A stretch of DNA of 64,000 bases from Nemania diffusa (taxonomy: Eukaryota; Ascomycota; Sordariomycetes; Xylariales; Xylariaceae): contig JBBPUQ010000004.1 of NCBI GenBank assembly GCA_038501195.1, positions 3,348,001 through 3,412,000 on the forward strand. Reading direction: 5' to 3'. Positions within the stretch are counted from its first letter, which is position 1; every line of letters starts with the position of its first letter. This document shows, one piece after another, positions 37,561 to 51,200 of the stretch. Below the pieces are notes generated by a model. That model worked only from the letters and a program-made list of their open reading frames with translations. It was not told the origin of the DNA and ran no database searches. The position numbers and the translations under genes were made by a program.

Positions 37561-38964
37561 ATGGAGCTGTTGGAACTTGTTGATCATGAGCCCGCGACTC
37601 GTCCATTCAAATGCGATTGGGAACCCTGTGGCAAGGTATGTGCTTGGTGCCGTGTTGCGCTTGGCCGACCTATGCTCGAGTGCCTTGGCGTGCTAACTCG
37701 TCCGGCGTACAGAGCTTCAACCGCAAATCAGATTTACAGAGACACTATCGTATACATACAAATGATCGGCCATATGAGTGCATAGCTCCAGGATGCAACA
37801 AGAGTTTTATCCAACGAAGTGCTCTAACGGTGCATATCCGAACACATACCGGCGAGAAACCTCACAAGTGCCAACACGCGGGTTGTGGCAAGCGGTTCTC
37901 AGATGTAGGTAATCCAGGTCCCTAGTTTTAGCAACTTGCTAAAATCGAATAGAGTTCTAGCCTCGCCCGTCATCGTCGTATCCACACTGGCAAACGACCT
38001 TATAGATGTGCTCACGATGGCTGCTTTAAAAGGTAAAGGACGCACCGCACACATCTAGATGGATAAACACTAATGCCCCTCTCTTCTTTTCAGTTTCTGT
38101 CGAAAAACAACCATGGTCAAGCATCAACGACGATCTCATCAGAAGGGAATGCATTTCTCAGAACTCGACGATTGCTCATCGGAATCTGACGGTGGCGAGT
38201 CTCCCACGACCCCTACACCAAGGGCGATGTCTTGCACGCCACATTCCCAAATGATATCTGCCGCTATTAGCCATTCCCTCCACCGGTCTGCCTCGTGCGC
38301 CGACTTTGATTATGGCACCCAAGCTCAATATAGTAACCGTCACAGCATATCAACTAGTGACACACATGAATACCAGGACCCATCTATTCCCTCACAGCAC
38401 GGTAGCATCCCGATGGTTAATCGCATGCAAGTGCCCTCGAATACATACTACGTAACCGAGCAGAACAATCCCGCCGTTGCCACAATGAACACAACTCCTA
38501 TCCAGCAATATCAAGCTGGTCGACCATACCCAGAGCGACCCCCGCAAGAAATCCCGTGCCCTACAACCAATATAAACGGGCCCATCCAGAACATACCTAC
38601 TCCTTTCTCGCCTTCTACCTCTGTCCGTGGCCCTCCGTCGCATGTTAACTACTACCATTCAAATCAACCCACCCAGTTAATAGACCATCAAATCATGGCC
38701 CAATTTCAGCAACAGATAACAATGCACGCACTGCCGCAAATCCCGAATGGGCAACCTATGCATGAAATCCAGGAGCAGTTCCAGCAACCAGCAAACCACC
38801 ACGTAGGCCCGTGGTACGACGAAGTCCCGTATAATCCTCCCCTAGAAGTGCCCACAATTGGCCAGCTTCCGACTTATGGTTCAGGGCTATTTGCGACTTG
38901 GGAATTCAAGGACCTGGACGACCCAACAATGCAAATGCCAAGCGCTCGTATCGACAACATGTAG
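37561..38964 (+). CDS. C2H2 transcription factor with four zinc fingers
   Basis: Four exons: 37561-37635, 37713-37904, 37953-38032 and 38094-38964 (405 residues). Introns of 77, 48 and 61 bp are all GT-AG, the first with TGCTAAC. Four tandem C2H2 fingers fill residues 18-130: C18/C23/H36/H40, C48/C53/H66/H70, C78/C83/H95/H99 and C107/C112/H125/H130. They are joined by TGEKP-type linkers ([18 protein letters not shown]). Finger 3 has 11 instead of 12 residues between its second Cys and first His (GKRFSD|SSLAR), exactly at the second splice. The rest is a Gln/Pro/Ser-rich tail typical of activation or scaffold regions, with an acidic stretch after the fingers ([15 protein letters not shown]). 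A DNA-binding nuclear regulator is a safe inference; its targets are unknown. The start is the first ATG, 14 codons before the conserved RPFKCDW. Confidence 0.92.
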
Positions 38965-41900
38965 TCACTCAATTATATGTATATTTGCTTCCTTTGTTTT
39001 CTTTTTCCAGGGTCATGGTCTTATTAGCAACCGGATAGATACCCCTACCATTACTCTCTTCTACCTTTCCAGCAAGAGATTATCATTTCTCATCACACCC
39101 TTGTCTTCATTCGTCGTTGCCCGAGCCGCACCCTGTTTTGCGACCTATCCAGTTCAGCCAATGCTTCCTATTGTCTGCCACATAGGCCAGTACCAGGTGT
39201 ACAAGAAGCGACTGCCCCGAAGGCCTTCTTCTTGAACCATACCTCTTAATTTTCTCGCGCCAACGATCTATAATGTCGACGTAACTCTCATGTAACGAAA
39301 ACGAGATTTCCAGTTTAGATTTAGCGCGATTTGATCACGAAGTGCTGTCTTTCGCGATTAAGAATTCAGGTTTGATTTCTTAATTTGCATACAGCAGAGC
39401 ATACTTATCCATCCCCCTTTTTATTTTGCGACGACCGCCACGGAGAAACTGATGCATTTTTAACGAACTAAAGCGCCATATATTTTCACCCCTCCACTTC
39501 CGTATTCCTCCGCGAGGGCAAAAAGGATTCGGATACACTGGGACAACAGTCGAAGTACATAATTCTGTTTATTGTTTTTTCTACACAAAACACCTGTACT
39601 CATACGGAAGCGATGGTCATTACCTGGAGTACTAGGTCAGTTGGGTTTCTATCAGGCCGGGGGTGCAGGACGGCATGTGGATGCCGTTTTAGTCGATGCA
39701 TATATGTCGGGCGCACTCGGTGAGCGTTGAGCATCGCAAAAATGAAATGTATTCTTTATTATATTGTGTGAGAGACAGAGAATCCATGTCGATTTTGATA
39801 TTGGAATCGCATCTTTATCGTGCATGATTTGATTTTTCTTTATGTTGTAAAAGGCGATGATCGACAATAGCTGGGTGAAATGATGAAATAGAAAGAGAAG
39901 GAGGAACGATATCAAATTCGGAACGACAGCCCACGTCCTAATATATCATATGATGTCCTTGCTAGGGTGCACAAGAAAAAGCAAAAAAGCAAAAGGAATC
40001 AGCCGCCACACCTCCCAATCTCGCGTATCATGCGCCATTGCTAGGCTCGGCGAATAAGAACGGAATCCTACCTTGCGGTATGGGGTCTCGCAGACGGGCG
40101 GCTGCAATGGCACATCGATTCCTTCCGGATCCTTCGAATCTGCCGGGACGAGCTACTGCAGCCTGCCGTCATCAGATATCTCATCCTAGTGTGGCCCGGC
40201 TTATATAAAAGAAAAATGAAGTAGTACGTCATTACAGAGAATTATACGACTTAAATTTATCTCATTCAGGTCTCCTGGGACACTCGCACCTATTCCTCGG
40301 CACTACGTTTTATGAGATCAAGAGGATCGGCACATACCCGGTAACGGGTAACCAAGAAGCCAAGACGACGCCATCCTTACGGATGGCTGCAGGCCGCTTC
40401 TTTCAGGGCTGAATCCGATGCGACCCTGATTATGTCGGCTGAGTGCACTCTTGCATGCTAGGCATTTCTCGAGTAGGCAAGTAGTACTGGCTTGGGGGGA
40501 AGACCGGCGTGCTATTTTCTACTTGGACAATTGTACAAGTCGACGGTTTTAATATCGAAAAACTACGGCCTGTGGGCTGAGATGATGGTATTATCATTAA
40601 AGGCAAATCCTTTATATGCATCTGGCTCCTTTTCAAGCTGAGAATCAGTATCCCCCCCCCTAATGATTCCTTAATTAAGAGCTACGTTTAAGAAGTATAG
40701 GGTACCGCCAAGGTTTCTAATGATAAGTAGAAACACGCTGTTACTGGGTATTATCGCAAGGGGATAATCTCAAATTCCCAACCTTGGATTTTGCTGCAAA
40801 AACGAAATAGAACTGGAAGTGAAGGTGACTTCAACACCAAATCGTATTTCAGAGGGAATATTAATAAAAGACCATAAACGTTAGACTAAGGAAAAATACC
40901 CATCGTCCTACTAAATGTGTCTAGCTATACACCCGTCCGAGATATCCCCCTAGAAATTTGTCTTTTTGTTCTGGGGGCGCACTCAGACTATGATGCCTAG
41001 TTTCGGAGCCCCTTATGGCTGTCATTACTAATAACAGTAGCACAAATATCATGCGCAAAACAGTTGTCAGATTTTAATTACCAACTCCCTTAAAGGATCA
41101 GGCCACTTTTGAAAGAGAAGGGATATAATCATGCTAGCACAACTTACTCTCCCTTGCATCTACTTATCTCCGTGACCTTCTGTCCTACCACTTTATTGTT
41201 ATGACTGTTATCTCTGTTGTCCTGCAGGACTCTGTAGTATTATTTTAGTTTGCTCAAGACAAGTCACAAATTTACCCTTAACCTAGACTCGTTTGCACTC
41301 AATCGTGGTTAACACAGCCAGGGATAGTTAAGAGTCTCTCTGGGCCATAATCATATGTGCGGCCCACGTGCCCCCAATACTCGAAAGGCGGTGGGCGTTT
41401 TCTTTAGAAAAGTGTTTCACGAGTGCTACAATGCATTCACAATATAGGTCTGTTTTAATGTGCTTAAGAAACCTATTAACAAAATGGAACGTGTGGATAG
41501 CACACACCGCATTTTGGAGACTAGCAAATAATCACAATAACACTTCTAACAATTTTCTTATGCTTCGAATAATCTTGACATGATAACAAGAAGTAGAATT
41601 TATAGCAGAGAACCTGCCTACATAGCTAGCTCAAATAGCCCCTGGATGGAAGGGGCTTTCAAGAATAAGCAGGAAAACTCAACGCGAATTTGCAATCCTA
41701 AGCCTAATCAGCACATCCCCCTTACTTTCAGGTTCAGATTTACCCGCACTGTCCCATTGATATTATCTCTACCAGGAAAGACAACTACTATGTGGAGATG
41801 GTGTCCATCATGTAGAAAAATTTAAACATGCATCATGGCCCTCGGTTGAAATTCCGCATGTATACCGGGCATATTGATAGTATATATAATATTTGCATAA

Positions 41901-41977
41901 AAAGCAAACCTGGTGAAAACTTAACGCTGACTATGAGCTGGTATCATTGTTCTGAAATGTATAAATTCTTTGGGTAT
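38965..41977. other. Intergenic between zinc-finger gene and transporter
   Basis: About 3 kb between the two convergent genes, with no supported gene. The first 600 bp downstream of 38964 are T-rich and probably include the 3' untranslated region. ORFs at 38858-39235, 41368-41583 and 41580-41825 have no recognisable content. Their frames are broken by stops when extended, and no splice partner was found. Confidence 0.5.
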
Positions 41978-43744
41978 CTAAGCCGTCCCTTTCTCTGTGC
42001 CGTTGCCAATGTGCTCAGCCTCGCCGAGCTTCTCGTCGGCAATCTTTTCAGATATGCCCTTTTCCTCATCCGCTCCGCCAGCCAAGCCCACCTCCGTCGT
42101 AGAGAAAGCATCCGCCGGGTCTCTGTAGGCAGGAATAAAGTTCACAGCCACAGCATACGACAACGCCGCGACAAAAAAGGCTAGAGGAACAACCATAGCT
42201 TTGGCAGTGCCATGGGCATCGGCCGCAACACCAGTGAGGGGCGGCACGACAGCACCACCCGAAACACCTGCAATGATCCAACCTGAGCCTCTTTTGGTAT
42301 GTCTGCCTAGACCACGCATTCCGAGGGCTACGATAGTCGGGAAGCAGATAGACTCAAAGAATAGTACCACGTACAGAAGTGACATGCCTGTCCAACCATC
42401 TTGCGTGATGGAGGGGCCGATGAAGATAATACAGGAGATCAGGAAGACTAGGAAGACCCAGCGAGGGCGAACCCAGTTCATCAGGAATGAGCCAAAGAAG
42501 CGGCCTCCTGCGAAGGCGCCCTGTGCGCCGGAGAGGAAACGTGCGGCACTGGCGTCGGTAGACCAGGGCTGCGTGTCTCGCACATAATTAATGAAGTAGG
42601 AAGCAATGGCGATCTGTGCACCTGTGTAGCAGAACTGAGCGGCGGCGGCATGGAAAAGTCGGTATTGCTTCCAGAACGGCTTGTCGTCCGCATTAGCATG
42701 GGTCTCGGTAGCCTGGAATGCCATATCGGCGTCCGTAATTTCGGGGATATTAGAGAGGAAGAAGGCGAGTGCTAGTAGGAAGACGAAGATTCCGATGGCC
42801 ACGTACACCCACTGCACGTTCTCGAGGGCGGTTTCGTCGTTGAAGGTGAAGAACACATAGGAGCCCAAAACAGGGGCAATGACGGTGCCGATTCCATTGA
42901 AGGCCTGAGAAAAGTTGATACGGAGTTCGGAGTATTTAGGCGGACCGCACACTAGAAGAGAGATATATGATTAGGGGTCCGTCTTATTGTATGGCGATAA
43001 CCTCAGTAGGCGTTGTACATACCGGTAATATATGGGTTAGCAGCCGTTTCGAGAGAGCCCAGACCGCTGCCAACGATGGCAATGGCGGTGCAGAATCCTC
43101 CGAACGAATGTGCTTTGATACAGGGAATGGCGATAAATGCGCCCAGACCTTACGTGCCATCTATATTAGCTAACTGTCCTTCGAGTCTCGCGGTGTAGCA
43201 ATGTTGAACATACCATATAAGAAGAGACCCCACATAAATGTAGCTCTGTACCCATAATGTCTCAGAATCCAGTTGGCATGGCCGAGAGAGGCGAGGGGAT
43301 ATGCGCTGTGTATGCAGTTAGTTGATGAGCACTTTCTGGGAAGTTGGGGGGGGGGGGAAACGAACCCGAAGTATGCTCCTTGAAGACCGGCCGATCTCGC
43401 TTTGGTAATATGCAAGGTATTCTGAAAATGTTTCTATAATTGTTGGTAAGCAGAGCTCTCTTGCGATAGTAGATTAATAGATTCGACGATGGTATTAACG
43501 GCTTTGCTGAAGACGAGTTTTGCCATAGGTAGTACATTGGATGGATCATACGACACGGGGAACAGAGCCAATAACTTACATTCAGTGTGTCTAGCAGCCC
43601 ATATGAGAAGCCCCAGAGAAAGAATAAGACAGTGACGAGAGCAATGGGGTATATGGACTCTCGGAGGGTAAGCTCGGCTGCCTTAGTGCGCTTACTATCT
43701 TTCACCCTGAGCGACCTGCCCTTCATGAAATCTTTGAAGCCCAT
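41978..43744 (-). CDS. FucP-like MFS sugar transporter
   Basis: Five exons: 43744-43580, 43433-43366, 43305-43214, 43148-43023 and 42951-41978 (474 residues). Introns are 146, 60, 65 and 71 bp, all GT-AG. The sequence matches the fucose/glucose-galactose permease (FHS) branch of the major facilitator superfamily: PIALVTVLFFLWGFSYGLLD then LNKHFQNTLHITKARSAGLQ in TM1 and its loop, GAYFGAYPLAS in TM2, GYRATFMWGLFLYGLGAF, SGLGSLETAANPYI and NFSQAFNGIGTVIAPVLGSYV. Twelve membrane segments are expected and the hydrophobic runs fit. A hydrophilic Glu-rich tail ends the protein. It probably imports a monosaccharide by proton symport at the plasma membrane; the substrate is not determined. The start is the first ATG in frame (MGFKDFMKGRS); homologous proteins begin at about the same place. 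Intron 2 contains a 12-base C run on the coding strand, just downstream of its donor. Confidence 0.92.
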
Positions 43745-45970
43745 GGTGAAGTTGGTAATGGCCAAGCCAAAGAGTGTTGGACGACAGCCTTGAACAGCCT
43801 TACACGACGCAGGATTGCTGGCAAAGATGAGCTCGGAATGGGCAGCCTTTCGGTCTCAGACACAAGCGCATGAGGAGTTGACTCCAAAGTACCCAATGCA
43901 ACGTTGAGGGGAATTGGGGAGAAAGAGGAGAAGAGAAATGGGGGATACATATACCCAAAGGATTAGAGAACGGTGAGTGGGCGTGTCGGTCGGTAGTCGA
44001 CATATTGCTCATGCTGTACGATACGATATGCACTGCCAACGACATGCAGATCACAAAGCATTGGCATCTTACTTGCTTGCTTGTACAGTGCAGTACAGTA
44101 TAGTACCGAATAGCACATTACTAGATAGATGGTAATCTACCTAGCAGTAGGTAGTCTAAATTGCACCCCGGTTCTCGGGCCATGCGTACGATTTGGCCAT
44201 GGCTGTCCTGCTGTGGTCCTGGATCTAGCAGCATGAATGCATCAGAAATGGACGACGGATGGCTGGTCGATACTACAAGCGGGTTAGCCAGCATCAAATC
44301 TGCTCATGGCGCGCGGCACTTGCTGTCACCCCTCACTCTGCCCGCTCTGCTGCCCGCGCTGGCCGTCCGTCCTCCATCACGCTTGGTACGGTTTTGGGTA
44401 GGTGGTGAAGGTGGTGCGCTTTAGTGAAGGGCTGGGGAAGATCTGGGGTCTGCTGGGGGTTTCATCTGGGCTGGTCTGGGGCTCTATCTAGCACTAATTT
44501 AGTGCGATGTGGAGAAACCCGGGGCAGCAGCACGCGAGTAGGCCATTTGAGGCATAGACAAGCCGCAATTACCCCGAGAAGGGCCAGCATTGCGCCTCTC
44601 CGATTCGTCAATCTGCCGTGCTAAGCAGAAATCCCCTGCCGACTTTGTGGTTCACGTGCGCGGTACTTGTCGCTGGCGCTCTTTCCTCTCCTACACAACA
44701 GGATTTATCTACACTACGTAAGTGGGTAGATTAATGAGTGCGTGTATCTCCCTCTTGTACGCAGGAGACCTGACTCGTTTTCAAATACACGTAACGTAAA
44801 CAATATCCCCCTTGGCACTAGCATTTGTAGTCGAACGAGAGGGGAAGAACGTTTAGCCCCGAGGAGGTCAAATTGGTAGACAATTTTCCCATCAGCTCCA
44901 AGCAAAAGTTAACTATCCTAAGAGGAGATAATCAAAAGCACGAGGCAAGATCCTGCCTCAATTAAGCAAGCAACTATTTAAATACAACTGCCCTTCCCAT
45001 CGATTAACTAGCGAGGTATTAGCTAGCTCTAGATGCGAAAATATTCATGTAAATAGTGACGGCTGGTTATTCTCACCACGTATGACCTCGAAGTTGTAGG
45101 ACAGGGGCTACATTTTCTGGTATGACGTCGTATTGTTGGATAATAGGGTCAAAGACAAAGAGGTTTATACAGTGCGCAAGCCCCGCCTTCAGGTTTATCC
45201 CGATTGGGTACTTAGTTAGATAGATAAATAGATCTCCAGTCTAGAGTCTAGAAGTCTAGATCTTGGGGTCTCCTTAAAATCGCTGTAGCACATTAGAAGA
45301 CCATTACAAGAACTATCTAGTAGGTAGCGCTAGAAGGAAATATTGTAACATCGTTAGCTCTAGACCCCAAGTCCTCATCACATGCCCAGGCATGATCTTA
45401 AATACTTACAGTAGCTAGATAAGTAGCTTAAACGTGCGGAGAAGTCTAACATGTTCACTTCGCCGAGATTTGCTCTATTAGTGCGATTCCACGTTTCTCT
45501 ACCCTGCTCTTAATACTACAAATAACTAGTTCTCCAGGTTTAAAGCGGCACTTTTCACCTATTCCAATGTAGTATGAAGCTATCTACAGCTTCCCTTGTA
45601 ATGCACCGTATAGTTATTTTTTAAGCTTAGAGCAGCTTATGGTATAAGTAGAATGAGGATAAGAAATTTGAGACATGAGCAAGGGGGTAAAGATGCGGGC
45701 CGAAGGCCTGTGTATATGTAACGAATATTCTACAGGTCGAGTAGCATAACGGCCCGTTAAATCGCCGTTGAACTGACGAGTATCATTCGATTAAGATTAT
45801 CCCTCTGCGTAAAAGGGCTGAGCCGCTGAAGATGGCCGTGATCTTGCCTGCCGGGAACTAGGTATTTATCACTAAACGTCTAGAAGCTCGAGGCTTTTAG
45901 TGTGACAAGGGCTAGATTTATAGGGCTTGGAACAAGGTCTGTATTTAACTAATAAATCACTTTGGTTTTA
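43745..45970. other. Transporter upstream region up to the AT-rich boundary
   Basis: 5' flank of the transporter gene followed by non-coding DNA. The ORFs at 44161-44424 and 44714-44905 have no recognisable content. Composition is normal until about 45,950, after which it falls abruptly to almost pure A/T. No promoter element can be named with confidence. Confidence 0.5.
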
Positions 45971-47981
45971 CAAGGTCCATGATTTTTTTTTTCTTTTTAG
46001 TTTAGAAGAATTAGTTTTTTTTGTATCTAAAGGTTTTAAGCTATAGTTTATACATTTTAGTATTTTTTAAAACTATTAGTTGTTTTTATATATAGTTGTA
46101 AGTTTAAGTAACTTTTTTTTTTTAATAGTTTTTATATAAATAAATAAGTTTAAAACTGTTAAATATATAAATTAAACATATATATATATAACTAGTTAAT
46201 AGTTTTTTGTAAGTTTTAAATAGTTTTAGCTATATAATATTACATTTTTTTTTTTTTTACGTTTATTTTTAAGTATAATAATTAATTTTAGTTAATTAAA
46301 AAGCTAATGTAACTATTGTTGTTAATACAGATATTTTTAAGCTTTTTTAAATGTTATATATAGAATTTTTTAATTGTTTATTTAATTTTAAAACTATACA
46401 AATATTTATAAAGTTTTTAAATTTAATACTATTTAATAAACTAGTTTTTTTATTTAATAAAATATTTTATATATTTTTAAGTTTTTATAAAATTTATTAT
46501 TTTATTAATATAATATTTATTAATAGCTTTTATAAGTTTAATTTTATATAAAATTTAATTAAAATTAAACAATATTTAATTGCTAATACAATATAATTTT
46601 ATAAACAAAATATAAAATAAATTATAAATTTTTTACTTTTTAAATAAAATAAGTTTAATAATAATAAAAAAAATTACTTTTTAAATTTTAAAAAGTTTTA
46701 GTATTTTGCTGTTAAACTTTTTAACAAATTGTTTAGTTTTAATATATTATATATTTAATATAACTAGTTAATTTTTTTTATATATAAAAGCTTTTTTTTT
46801 ATATTTGTTAGTTTATTTTTTTATTTTTTTATAGCTTGTTTTAAAATAAGCTTTAATTTTTTTATAAACTTAAATTATTTAATAAATATATAGCTAGCTA
46901 TTTAAATTACAAAAAATATTAAAAAATAAATTATAAGTTATAAAATAAAAACTATAATTAATATAAAAAAAAGTTATATATATAAATAATAAAGTTACAT
47001 TATTATATATAAACTTTACAATTAGTAAAAAATTTTTTTAATTTAATATTTTATAATTTATAAAAATATATAAATAAGCTTTAAAAAATTAATTTAATTG
47101 TTTAATTTAATTATTAGTTTAAAAATAAAATGTTATATTTATATAAAATTTAATACTTATTAGTTTAAAAAAGTTTTTTTATAAATATATTATAAATTTA
47201 AAGTTTTTGTTAAATATTATATTAAAAAAAATGTTATAATATTTCTAATAAATTTTTGTAAAAATTTTAATAAAATTTTCTGTTTTTTTTTTTTTTATTT
47301 TTAATAAAATAAAATGCTTTATTTTTATAAAAAAATCAACTATTATTTAAATAAAGTTACATTTATTAAAAAAAAATAAATTAATAATAAAGTTTATTAT
47401 TATTATGTTTTATAGTTTATAATAAAACTTTATAAATTATAAATAATTAAAAAGTATATATTTAAGCGTTTTATTACGTTAATATTTTAAACAACTATTT
47501 ATAAAACTTTTTATAATTTTTTCAATATTAAATTATTAAAAATTGCAAATAATTAATTTAAAAGTTTTATTTATATTTATATAATTAGTAACTAAAGTGT
47601 TATGTTTTAATTTTATTATTTTTTATTATAAAGTTTGAAACATTTATAAGCGTTTTTTTTTATATAGCAAGCTGTTTTTTTTAACTGTTACATTTTTGCA
47701 TAAAGTTTATATTTCTAAAATATATTTAAAGTTTTTTAGTTTTATTTTTTTTATATAATTTATAAAATTTATTGTTTACTTAAATATTAATAAACTATAA
47801 AATTGTTAAAAAGTTAATATAATTATTACAAAAAATATAAATATTAGTTTTAAAAAGTTGCTAAAATATAAAAAATATTTGTTTTATAAAATTAACTTTA
47901 TAAATTAATTTTTAGTTTTTTTTTTTTTAAGCTAATATTAGTTCAATTTAAATAAAATATTAGCTTTTTTATTTTATTTAT

Positions 47982-48255
47982 TGAAACGAAGTATATAACA
48001 CATACTACACACTTTAAAGAACTAACCACAGTTATATAAATCATTTCTAAAAATTTAAAGTTTAAAAAAATAGTAAATAAGTAACACAAATATATATTCA
48101 GGTATAGCAAACCCTCGAAAAAAGCTATATAAAAAATATACCAACTATTTTTAACTAGTATAAACTAACTATTTTAAATAAAAAAAAAAAAAAACTAAGT
48201 TTTAATAATTTAATTAATTTAACTTTTATATAGTTAAACTATTTATACTGTTTTA
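47982..48255 (+). repeat. 274-bp direct repeat, left copy
   Basis: It aligns without gaps to 61149-61422. Its first two thirds keep C and G where the right copy has T and A (for example cacatactacacactttaaa against tatatattatatattttaaa). Its last 45 bases are instead the more mutated copy. It contains an uninterrupted A tract of about 15 bases at 48178-48194 and two unmutated TCGA/TCGAAA sites. It is probably a long terminal repeat. Confidence 0.75.
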
Positions 48256-51200
48256 ATTTTTTTTAGTTAAAATATAACTATTTTTAATATATTTTTAACT
48301 TAAAACAAACTAAAATAAAAATAAACATAACATAAATTTTTTAGCAAACTAAAAATATAGCAATAAATATAAAAATTAATATATAAATCAACTTAATTTT
48401 TTTAATTTCAGAATTTAATTTAATAAATTTGCTTTTTTAATTCATTTAGTTTAATAAATAATTTAGTTTTATATCGCTGTTTCTACTTTTTAACTTTATA
48501 AAAAACTTTATTAGCTTTTTTAATAGCTTATATATTGATTTTATATTAGCTCTAATTTTGCTATTTTATAAATATAATAAGTCGAAGTTGCTTTATTAAA
48601 TCGATCTACTTTTTCTGTAGTTAATAATATAAGCTTTTAATATTTTTTAAAGTTAAATTTTTCGCTTTTTTAATATTAAAGTTATTACTAAAATAATTTA
48701 TAGCTATAATATAATTATATTTAATATTAGCTTTATATTTAAATATATTATATTTAAGTAATAGCAATTTGTAGTAGCTAAATCGAAAAAAAAAAAAAAG
48801 CTAGCTAATAAATATAGCTAATTAGTTAAAAAATAAAAAAAATAATAAAAATAATTAAAAACAAAAGTTATATAAAGTTTTTATTAATTTAGTATATATA
48901 AATTTATTAAAAAATATAACTTCTAGATTATAAAAAAACAAACTAAGTATTAAACTTAAACTATTATTTAAAAATAAAAAATTAAATATAAATATAAAAA
49001 ATATAAAAAAAACTAATTGTTGTTTATTATTAAAGTTTTTTAATTTAATAAAATTAAGTTTTTTTTTAATTTTGTTTTTTTTAGCAGTTTTTTTAGCTGC
49101 TTGCGTTTTTTTCTCAGTTTATAAAACAGTAAACTATACTTTTTAGTTTTCTTTTTAAAAAAAAAAAAAAAAACGTTCAAATTTGTTTATAATATATATT
49201 CTAGTAGCTTTTTCTAACTTATTGTAAAATTACTAAATTATAAAATGTTTAACTAATATTTAATTTTTTATATTTAAAATCGCTAGTTTTTTAAAGTTTG
49301 TTAATAGTACAGCAATATAAAAAATATTTATAAAACTGCACTTTTAACCGTTTTATTAATAAAAAAAAAGTAAATAAACAAAATAAATAAAAAAAAAAAT
49401 ATTAAATAAATATATAAAATAAGCTGTTTATAACTAATTTATATTAGTTTTTATAGCTATTTTATTATATTATATCAAATTAAAAATATATATAAACTTT
49501 GTTTAAAAGTTAATAAAAGTAATATATTAATAATTGTATTTTTTAATATTAAATATTATAATTTTAAAAATAACTTATTAAATTTGTATATTTTATTTTT
49601 TAATAAAAAGTTTATTAGAATTATTTAGTTTAGTTATATAATATAAATTATAGCATTTTTTAACTTCAACTTTAAATAATATACTGAAATTATAGTAAGC
49701 TTTATTAACAAATAACTTTATATAAGCTTAAATTTTTATATTAGCTGCTTAGCTATACTTTTTTATTTTTTATATAATAGTAAACAAATAATACTTTTGT
49801 TAATTAATTTATTTTTTATTGTAACTGTATAAAAGTGTAAAACTTTTAAAAAAAAACAACATTTTAGTTTAAAAAAAGTATAAAATATCTATAAAAATAT
49901 ATTTTTGAAAAAATTATAGCTGTTAAAACAATTTAAATAATCGAAATCTTTTTAAATAAAACAAATTAATAAAATATAAAAAACTATTGACTTTATTTTT
50001 TTGTAGCTTTTTTATATTATAATATTTATTAGTTTGTAAATTTTTTATTACTGCAGATATAGTTAACAAACTAGTTAGTTTTATAGAAATTTTTTCGATT
50101 TATTTAACTAGTTCTTAAAAAAGTTCAAAATAAGTTTTATTTTTTAAAATAATTTATTTTTTATTAACTTTGAATTATATTGCTTGCAAAATATATACTA
50201 TAAAATTATCAACTTTTTTAATATTTATATTTTTTTTTTTTTTTATAATGTTAGCTATTTTAAAGCAGTTCTAAAAAAGTAGAATTAAGTTTATTAAATA
50301 AATAAAACTGCAGTATTAGTTATTATTTTATTTTAATAAAAAAAAATAAGCTGTATAGTTTAAAAATAAAAAGTTAAAAAAGTAAGCAGTAACATTTTCT
50401 TATTAAATAGTTTAAAAATAACAAAATATTTTTTTGTGTTTTGTAATAAAAAAAGTAAATATAAAAGAATTAATAAAAAAAACAAGTTTTTATAAAATGC
50501 TATAAATTATAAAGTATTAATAAAAACTGCTATAATTAATATTATAAATATTTTCAAAAATAACTTGCTAAGCTTTTTTTTTTATATCTATTTTAATAAC
50601 TTTATATAAATATATATAACTTAAAAGTTTTAAAAAAATACTACTAAAAGTAGAATTATATATAAACTTTTTTATATTATAAAAAATAAAATATATTGTT
50701 ATTATTAATTTTAACAAAATAAGCTACAATTATATTTAATATTTAAAAATTATATTGATTAAAAATTCAAGTTTTTTAGCTTATTATACTGCAGTTTATT
50801 TATAATCGTTTAAAAAATTATAATTTATTATATATTTAAAATTTAAAAGTAAAAATAAACAAAAGTTATAATATTTAATATAACAATTGAAAGTTTTAAT
50901 ATAAATATTAAACATTTAGCAATTTTTTTTAGTTTTTTTTTTAATTAAGCTTTTATTATAATAAAAAATTAAAAAAGCTATTAAATTATTTTTAATAACT
51001 ATAAATCAAATTGTATTTCTATTGCTTTTAAAGTTTGGGTATATTTTCTGCTTTAGTAATACTGCTATAATATAAATATAAAAATAAAATAAAAAATAAA
51101 ATTAAAAAATATATTAATTTAGTAATTATTTATATATAGTTTTAATATTTTTATTATAAATATAGTAATAAATAAATAAAAGTATTAAAATTATAAGTAA

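Noticed and set aside
1868..43744. Secondary-metabolite gene cluster
   Set aside because: A reductase, an MFS transporter and zinc-finger proteins occur together, but there is no polyketide, peptide or terpene synthase, and the genes are spread over 40 kb with housekeeping UFD2 among them.
44161..44905. ORFs upstream of the transporter
   Set aside because: No recognisable protein content or splice continuity; lies where the promoter and 5' untranslated region are expected.
46351..46551. AT-rich ORF (also 52206-52452 and 63074-63286)
   Set aside because: Composed almost only of Phe, Ile, Leu, Lys and Asn; a consequence of extreme AT content in RIP-mutated DNA.
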